In this document: positions 56,994-61,630 of the stretch, piece after piece
Layout: the number at the start of each line of letters is the position of its first letter
How positions within the stretch are numbered: position 1 is the stretch's first letter
Assembly: GCA_021604105.1 (NCBI GenBank)
Contig: BQIW01000015.1
Location: forward strand, 1 to 61,630
Source of the DNA: Nitrospirales bacterium
Lineage (GTDB): Bacteria > Nitrospirota > Nitrospiria > Nitrospirales > UBA8639
Length of the DNA stretch: 61,630 nucleotides
Direction of reading: 5' to 3'
The notes under the pieces: model-generated
What the model was told of the DNA's origin: nothing
Seen by the model: the letters and a program-made list of their open reading frames with translations, nothing else
Databases searched by the model: none
Translations under genes and position numbers: made by a program

Positions 56994-57260
56994 TTTCCTA
57001 CTGGTCTCTCCTTCTTTTCTTCTTAACTTTGTAGAACAATCACGCTGATCGGCATTTTCCCCTACCGGAATTGCGCTGAACTGTCTTTGATGTGTATGCG
57101 CAACGTGTGTTCCACACAGGAGATTCCGTCGGCATGCCCGACTGATGCGGGCCTGACTTCGCCGTAAGCCGAGGGCGATGGCTCGTAGACTGTCCTTGTC
57201 CTTCATGAGATACGAATGCGTTTTTTGTGATCGAAATGCCGACAACAAATTTCCATTCAT
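56982..57260 (-). pseudogene. fragment of an IS30-family transposase
   Basis: On the minus strand the frame reads DSLRAIALGLRRSQARISRA followed by CRRN. This matches the helix-turn-helix of IS30 transposases (S-L-R-x-I-A-x-x-L-x-R-S-x-x-x-I-S-R-x-x-R-R-N). Only the DNA-binding start is present; the DDE catalytic core is missing, and no terminal inverted repeat is seen. An old remnant. The frame extends upstream to 57422 without family resemblance. Confidence 0.55.
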
Positions 57261-57432
57261 CACCTCATGAAGAATATGGATACGGCTGTGCACTGCGTGT
57301 GTGAATGTGTGTGATCGATATTTTGTTTCACTGATATTCTTGCTGTTTAGATAAAAAAATTGTAAGGTTTCAAAACTGCTACTGTTCATTTCAATGTTTT
57401 GGGCATGAACCAACCAACACAAGGAGGTATCT

Positions 57433-57741
57433 ATGGCTGTTCTAAGGAAGCGCCCGTCTGCAAAGGTAAAGTTGGCAGGACGTGGTTCTGCAAAATTAAG
57501 TCAGGCAGCGGGAACGATTAAGAAAAAATTACGGGGTGTCAAAATCATTGATTGGCATGAAGTCGGTCAACCGGGGCCCGATGTGATTTTTGGCACCGTC
57601 CAGGCGAACATCGGCAACTTCAGGTCTCATGTGGCCACGTTGACGAAATTGAAAGAGTTGCGCGATCTGAACATCCTCATTCATGGCCAACCACCTCGGC
57701 CTGAGGTTGTGCAAGTGAATTTCACGCTCGGACGAGGATAA
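57433..57741 (+). CDS. 102-residue cysteine-free protein encoded just before a radical SAM enzyme
   Basis: AAGGAGGT stands six bases before the ATG. The N-terminal third is strongly basic (MAVLRKRPSAKVKLAGRGSA, then IKKKLRG). The rest has IIDWHEVGQPGPDVIFGTVQ, NIGNFRSHVATLTKLKELRD and the C-terminal end VVQVNFTLGRG. There is no cysteine and no signal peptide. The next gene begins seven bases after its stop, so both are one unit. It could be a substrate peptide for the radical SAM enzyme or a partner/chaperone. I do not recognise it, and it does not resemble PqqD. Confidence 0.75.
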   Translation: MAVLRKRPSAKVKLAGRGSAKLSQAAGTIKKKLRGVKIIDWHEVGQPGPDVIFGTVQANIGNFRSHVATLTKLKELRDLNILIHGQPPRPEVVQVNFTLGRG

Positions 57742-57748
57742 ATGATTC

Positions 57749-58858
57749 ATGCAGGGACCGGCTGGTAAATATCCCGCATTGCAGGTTCACCCCGGCAGAC
57801 GCTGTAACCTGCAGTGTCTGCATTGTTATTCGGATTCCGGGCCGGACGTTTCCGAACAATTGGACATCGATACCCTACGGACAGTTGTGGTTGATGCCGC
57901 ACGTCTCGGGTACGCGGTCATGTCGGTGTCAGGCGGGGAACCCCTGTTGTATCCGGCGTTAGGGGAACTGCTTCGCGTGTCGCATGAGGCGGGATTGGCC
58001 ACCACGGTCACCACGAACGGCATGTTGCTGGATCAACGCCATCTGGACATCTTACAGGCTGATTGCGATCTCATCGCAATCAGCCTTGATGGCGTACCCG
58101 AATCGCATAACCTCATGCGAAATTCTCCACGGGCATTCGACGACATGTGCGCGAAGCTTGAGGGCTTGCGGGCATCCGGCATCCGATTCGGGTTCATCTT
58201 TACGCTCACGTTTCACAACGTCAACGAGTTGGAGTGGGTCGCAGAATTTGCGGTTGAACAAGGCGCTAACTTGTTGCAACTCCATCCGCTCGAACCCGTC
58301 GGCCGTGCCGAGTATACGCTTGACGATTCGTTGCCCGATGCCGAGGAAAATGCGGCAGCCGTGGTCGAAGCCGTCCGAATCCGGGAACAGTACAAAGATG
58401 TCATCGATGTCCAGATCGATCTCGCCACGATCCCCGCACTGCTCGAGCATCCGACTCGCGTCTTTGTGCGGGAAGCAGCGGTGTGTGGCGAGCAGACTGT
58501 TGCAGACATCATCGCCCCGTTAGTGATTGAAAGCAGTGGAGTGGTCTCACCTCTCCAGTATGGATTCCCGCGCGCCTGGTCCTGGGGCAATATCAAAAAT
58601 GCACGACTGCCGGAATTGGCGTCCTCGTGGTTGTCCCGCGATTACGCCGCGTTCCTCACCCTATGCCGGCTTGTGTACGAACAGGCGGTGACCAATGACG
58701 ATGAACCGGTCCTGAACTGGTATCAACATATCCAAGCCGCGGCTTCACGTTTTTCGCCCCTGCAGATCCGCGACATCATGAGCCAGTCAGGTGATACCGG
58801 GACTTGTGACCGTCTGCGGACGATGGCCTCAGATCCTGTCGGTCATGCCCCTCTTTGA
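57749..58858 (+). CDS. radical SAM enzyme with a degenerate C-terminal SPASM/twitch-like region
   Basis: 369 residues. The cluster motif is HPGRRCNLQCLHCYSDSGPD (CxxxCxxC near residue 18), followed by SVSGGEPLLYPALGEL (SAM-binding GGEP), VTTNGMLLDQRHLDIL and AISLDGVPESHNLMR. These are the steps of a MoaA/PqqE-like radical SAM fold. The C-terminal part has AVCGEQTVADIIAPLVIESS, then GVVSPLQYGFPRAWSWGNI, where SPASM proteins usually have a Cys after Pro. Later single cysteines (LTLCRL, GTCDRL) are too few for two full auxiliary clusters. The gene directly follows the 102-residue protein gene and is more G+C-rich than the surrounding DNA. Its substrate is unknown. Confidence 0.92.
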   Translation: MQGPAGKYPALQVHPGRRCNLQCLHCYSDSGPDVSEQLDIDTLRTVVVDAARLGYAVMSVSGGEPLLYPALGELLRVSHEAGLATTVTTNGMLLDQRHLDILQADCDLIAISLDGVPESHNLMRNSPRAFDDMCAKLEGLRASGIRFGFIFTLTFHNVNELEWVAEFAVEQGANLLQLHPLEPVGRAEYTLDDSLPDAEENAAAVVEAVRIREQYKDVIDVQIDLATIPALLEHPTRVFVREAAVCGEQTVADIIAPLVIESSGVVSPLQYGFPRAWSWGNIKNARLPELASSWLSRDYAAFLTLCRLVYEQAVTNDDEPVLNWYQHIQAAASRFSPLQIRDIMSQSGDTGTCDRLRTMASDPVGHAPL

Positions 58859-59350
58859 AGGGCGCACCTGATTCGACGACATCCCGCCACTCTCGGGTCA
58901 TTGCTTCATTCTGCCTCAAAACACCGTCAATATCTGACGAATCCATTCCGAAGGATCACAGTATGTCCGGCCTGCCTGAAAAGCTTTTTGCCCAAAATGA
59001 GAGGCCAATTCTTGCCAGCACCATCTGCCAATTCCGTCTGCTTTAACTGGCGACTCATCGGTCGCTACCTACACGCCCAAATCCTCGGTAGACGAGCTCC
59101 CGGAGAATTCAAGCCCAGCGGCTAAATGATCAAGTTTAGGGTCGGCAATGTCGTCTCGGTGGAGTTTCCCTTCTCGACCTGCAGACCCGTAAACGCCGTC
59201 GAGAGTAGGTTTGTCGGCCCCGCTGCTCCCGCGTCCACCCTTGAGCTCTTCGCGAAGACGATGTGCTTTGCCCTTGTGCGCTATCCTTATCCTATGGCTC
59301 CTTTTTTAATCTTTTCTTGTATTTAAAAGCAAAATTTTTATAAATCCTTC
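58859..59350. other. intergenic stretch after the radical SAM gene
   Basis: About 490 bases without a supportable gene. Short plus-strand frames (58855-59046, 59126-59326) lack ribosome sites and family resemblance. The next clear element is the promoter of the toxin-antitoxin pair. Confidence 0.5.
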
Positions 59351-59380
59351 TTGACTGAATATTACATTAATGTAATTATA
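59351..59380 (+). promoter_or_regulatory. promoter and palindromic operator of the toxin-antitoxin pair
   Basis: TTGACT (59351-59356) is followed by a perfect 16-bp palindrome ATTACATTAATGTAAT (59361-59376) that overlaps the expected -10 region (TAATTA/ATTATA around 59373-59380). It lies 45 nt before the toxin start. A palindrome inside the promoter is what one expects for autorepression by the XRE antitoxin. Confidence 0.65.
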
Positions 59381-59421
59381 GCATTTGAGTAATATCATGG
59401 AAGTAGAGGGCGATTAGCCGG

Positions 59422-59784
59422 ATGAAAGAATGGACGATTATTTATCGATCGCGCTATGCCAATTGGTTTGGGAAATGCGGCGAGTCACTACAGGATGAAA
59501 TTCTCGCTCATTTGGAAGTGCTCAGGACAATGGGGCCGAACTTGGGTAGGCCGCGTGTGGATCATATAAAAGGCTCGAAGCATCAGAACATGAAGGAGCT
59601 GCGAATTCAGTTTAAAGGTGATCCGGTTCGGATACTGTTTGCTTTTGATCTTAAACGCCGAGCCGTTTTGCTTCTCGGTGGCGCCAAAACTGGTGACAAG
59701 GACTGGTATAGGCGGAATGTTCCCCTCGCGGACCAGGAGTTGACGTTACATTTAAATGAGTTAGAGAAGGAGAAAAAACGATGA
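59422..59784 (+). CDS. RelE/HigB-like toxin (Gp49 family)
   Basis: 120 residues. Relatives are ribosome-dependent mRNA endonucleases. Seen: TIIYRSRYANWFGKCGESLQ at the start, RPRVDHIKGSKHQNMKELRI in the middle, VRILFAFDLKRRAVLLLGGA and KTGDKDWYRRNVPLADQELT near the C terminus, the Gp49-like core with a conserved Arg/Lys-rich active face. Toxin precedes antitoxin, as in HigBA. Its stop overlaps the start of the antitoxin (ATGA). Confidence 0.92.
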   Translation: MKEWTIIYRSRYANWFGKCGESLQDEILAHLEVLRTMGPNLGRPRVDHIKGSKHQNMKELRIQFKGDPVRILFAFDLKRRAVLLLGGAKTGDKDWYRRNVPLADQELTLHLNELEKEKKR

Positions 59785-60122
59785 CTACGCACAAGGATTT
59801 TATGGCTTCCCTGCCGAAAAAGCGCCGCAAGGCTATTGAGAATCGTGCAGCGGAAATTTTTGCCGAAGAAATGACGCTTCAACAATTACGCAAAGCCCGT
59901 GATCGGTCACAGGAATCAACTGCCGAAGCTCTTGGCCTCAAACAGGCTGCCGTATCACGCCTGGAAAACCGCGATGACATGCGGATTTCCACGCTTCGGG
60001 AATATGTTCAGGCTTTGGGCGGAGAACTGGAGTTTTATGCTCGCTTCAAAGAGGGTGGCGACAAGACTCGATTTGTTCGGATCAGGAACAAAACCAAGGA
60101 TGAGCACCAAACCGTTTCTTGA
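59781..60122 (+). CDS. XRE-family antitoxin (HigA-like)
   Basis: 113 residues. A helix-turn-helix is seen in LQQLRKARDRSQESTAEALG and LKQAAVSRLENRDDMRISTL, near residues 35-75. The C-terminal strand GGELEFYARFKEGGDKTRFV should bind the toxin. It overlaps the toxin by four bases, which couples their synthesis, and likely binds the palindrome at 59361-59376 to repress both. Confidence 0.92.
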   Translation: MTTHKDFMASLPKKRRKAIENRAAEIFAEEMTLQQLRKARDRSQESTAEALGLKQAAVSRLENRDDMRISTLREYVQALGGELEFYARFKEGGDKTRFVRIRNKTKDEHQTVS

Positions 60123-60371
60123 TTTTTCAACCTACCCTGAATTGTAAAATAAAATGAGAAAGCTTCCTCGATGGGGATCGGCTGTGCAAAAAGATGCCCC
60201 TCTTTAAGGATTTCAAAATTTCTTCATTCTTTTGAACTCTTGAAAAAAACCCTTCCTGGATTTCTCTTTAATTCAGCTAAGGTACATGAATAGGCATGAG
60301 GGGGTTAGGTGTTCCCATCGTCCATCCGCCGATTCTGTCTGCTGTCAATTCCTTCAACCTCTTTCGACTGT

Positions 60372-60761
60372 TTATTTTCTCTCGATATTCACCTGGACAT
60401 TGGTACCATGAGAGGTCATGTCGAATACCGGTGAGAGTTTACTCAGGGCTTTGAGTTTCTCGATGTTGTCCGCATCGGTTTTGACCTTAAAGTTGACGCG
60501 GATATTCTCGAACCCGCTCCTGACCGTATTCGAGAGGCCAAGGAATCCCCTGATATCCAAATCGCCCTCAAGTTCCGATTCCAATGCCTCAATTACAATG
60601 CCCCGCACGGCCGCATGGTACACGAAGGTCGTCGTCAGGCATCCCGCCAAGGCATGTAAAGTTTTGAGGACATTCCTAACTCTTTCCAATTTCAAAGGGT
60701 ATGGCCTAAAAAAATTCCCACCCGTTTTCGGGCAAAGAGGTTTCAGAGGAAGTAGGGTCAT
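60372..60761 (-). CDS. OsmC-family protein with an abnormal, probably truncated N terminus
   Basis: 129 residues. From residue 36 on it is a typical OsmC/Ohr-like domain: HALAGCLTTTFVYHAAVRGI, VIEALESELEGDLDIRGFLG, and the ending SPVFDMTSHGTNVQVNIER. OsmC proteins are peroxiredoxin-like thiol enzymes, and the Cys in ALAGC is their resolving cysteine. The usual first 50-60 residues, with the first beta strands and the catalytic Cys or Arg region, are missing. They are replaced by a short, non-family sequence (LKPLCPKTGG, FFRPYPLKLE). Either the start is wrong or a frameshift removed the N terminus. Confidence 0.6.
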   Translation of the reverse strand: MTLLPLKPLCPKTGGNFFRPYPLKLERVRNVLKTLHALAGCLTTTFVYHAAVRGIVIEALESELEGDLDIRGFLGLSNTVRSGFENIRVNFKVKTDADNIEKLKALSKLSPVFDMTSHGTNVQVNIERK

Positions 60762-61045
60762 TCATTAGATAGAAGGCTCCGGTTAAGTGATCCCAAATGT
60801 CCTGTCACTGGGAATTTCTCTATTCCTGCTTCTCCTGACGCCTACAAGTGAATCCGTCGTAGTGCATCAGAGTGTTTGTGTGTCGGTATCGACTCTGTTG
60901 CCCCGCTTTTTCTAAGAAATTTCCCGGAGTCCGGGATCTGCTTTCCTTTATGTCACGTATTTTGTAGGCTTCGTCGGAATTCGTCCTCCATTCTCCTCAT
61001 GGAAGAAATTTTTTAAGTTGGACATCTGATAAACGGGATAATGAT

Positions 61046-61249
61046 ATGAAGGATTTCATTTCATCCTTATTGAAGGGAATAGGCCTCTTTTTAGGAGTCG
61101 TGTTACTCATTTTAGGTGGGTGGGTTGGGTTGGAAAATTGGCAGGCTCCAGGAAACATTAATTTACCGATAATGGTGTTCTCGGTAGTGGGCATCCTGGT
61201 GGGGTCAATCTTTCTGTGGTTGGCCTTGAAAAAACGTCAAAAGGAGTAG
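61046..61249 (+). CDS. small two-helix membrane protein
   Basis: 67 residues. Two membrane helices are seen (IGLFLGVVLLILGGWVG and IMVFSVVGILVGSIFLW) with a short loop WQAPGNINLP and a basic tail KKRQKE, so both ends are probably in the cytoplasm. The ribosome site is weak. I do not recognise the family. Confidence 0.55.
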   Translation: MKDFISSLLKGIGLFLGVVLLILGGWVGLENWQAPGNINLPIMVFSVVGILVGSIFLWLALKKRQKE

Positions 61250-61345
61250 TGCGATCATCTGTGGCCATATCCTTTTGGGATTTGCCAAAACAGCCTTCTC
61301 CGCCGATTTCCAAGCTACACGGTCTGGCAAAGATCAATAAAATGA

Positions 61346-61552
61346 CAATTTGTTAGAGAGAGCCTATCGGATTTAACCCCGCATCTGGTGCCGATCATTG
61401 ACGATATCCTGGCGCGGTTGCATGTAGCCGGGGATGTGAAGGCCATGAGCCTCACGGGATGGAATCTGCATTCCTTAAAAGGAGAGTTGAAAGGATATTG
61501 GAGTGTTAAATTTACAGGAAACCGGCGCATTAATTTTCGGCCCATAACCTAG
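61346..61552 (+). pseudogene. decayed HigB-type toxin gene
   Basis: The frame ends SLTGWNLHSLKGELKGYWSV followed by KFTGNRRINFRPIT, which is the C-terminal half of a HigB/plasmid-killer toxin (W-x-L-H-x-L-K-G-x-x-x-G-x-W-S-V). There is no ATG in front. An in-frame TGA precedes the segment, and a plausible N-terminal stretch (LLERAYRI) sits in another frame. An antitoxin cannot be confirmed, because the window ends about 80 bases later. Confidence 0.6.
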
Positions 61553-61630
61553 CCATAGGCTGAGAGCATAAGAAGTTCATGTGCGATTGCAGGACCCCTG
61601 ATTTCTTTCCCGCAAAGTTATGCAGGTGGA

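Noticed and set aside
57984-58523. 179-residue frame in another phase of the radical SAM gene
   Set aside because: Overlaps the CxxxCxxC enzyme on the same strand; it is Ser/Arg-rich, as expected from a shifted G+C-rich frame.
59126-59326. 66-residue frame before the toxin-antitoxin pair
   Set aside because: No ribosome site and no resemblance to a known family. I also considered a transposase remnant on the minus strand but found no motif.
1-61630. CRISPR array or rRNA genes
   Set aside because: I saw no regularly spaced direct repeats of 24-40 bases and no rRNA-like sequence.

Overview
The window is a 61.6-kb bacterial chromosomal segment of moderate G+C. The left 44 kb is dense core-gene sequence; the right 17 kb is looser and accessory. 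Gene content and order (a hemX-hemA-hemC-cobA/hemD-CBS-hemB run, yicC-gmk-rpoZ-coaBC, tilS-hpt-ftsH-folP-glmM) suggest a Gram-negative, autotroph-like bacterium. A member of the Nitrospirota close to Nitrospira is my best guess. That assignment rests on overall resemblance and has not been tested by any search.

Layout. 1-2.1 kb: the 3' part of recG and a tRNA-Leu(CAA). 2.2-4.2 kb: an exported protein with its own promoter and terminator, a TusA-like protein and rsmI. 4.3-4.5 kb: the wreck of a short-chain dehydrogenase gene. 4.6-10.8 kb: a tetrapyrrole operon behind a near-consensus promoter, with a small CBS-domain gene inside it. 10.8-18.5 kb: ribF, tilS, hpt, ftsH, folP and glmM. 18.7-27.7 kb: comEC, a pentapeptide-repeat protein, a ZIP metal transporter, a 1236-residue fusion of a thioredoxin-fold/DUF255 protein with an aldo/keto reductase, and a cytochrome c. 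27.9-40.1 kb: a J-domain protein, an ArsC/Spx-like protein, a zinc-ribbon protein, nadK, clpC, then tsaD-hflX-nth-yicC-gmk-rpoZ-coaBC. 40.5-44.9 kb: pyruvate kinase, divergent from an unusual fusion of a histidine phosphatase with phosphofructokinase, with a MITE-like repeat between them.

The right-hand accessory part starts with a G+C-rich glycan-type block at 45.1-49.1 kb (alkaline-phosphatase-superfamily protein, Gfo/Idh/MocA oxidoreductase, glycosyltransferase). It continues with a 1530-residue multi-sensor membrane protein ending in an NTPase-like cytoplasmic module, two tiny one-helix membrane proteins found outside annotated ORFs, a tandem pair of cysteine-containing exported proteins, an IS30-like transposase relic, and a two-gene cassette of a 102-residue cysteine-free protein plus a radical SAM enzyme. 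A RelE/HigB-XRE toxin-antitoxin pair, an OsmC-like gene with an abnormal N terminus, a small membrane protein and a decayed second HigB-type toxin follow.

The best candidates for an undescribed system are the small-protein/radical SAM cassette (57.4-58.9 kb), the giant membrane sensor (50.1-54.6 kb), and the phosphatase-PFK fusion beside pyruvate kinase (42.6-44.9 kb), which could set glycolytic against gluconeogenic flux. No CRISPR array, rRNA gene or intact insertion sequence was seen.
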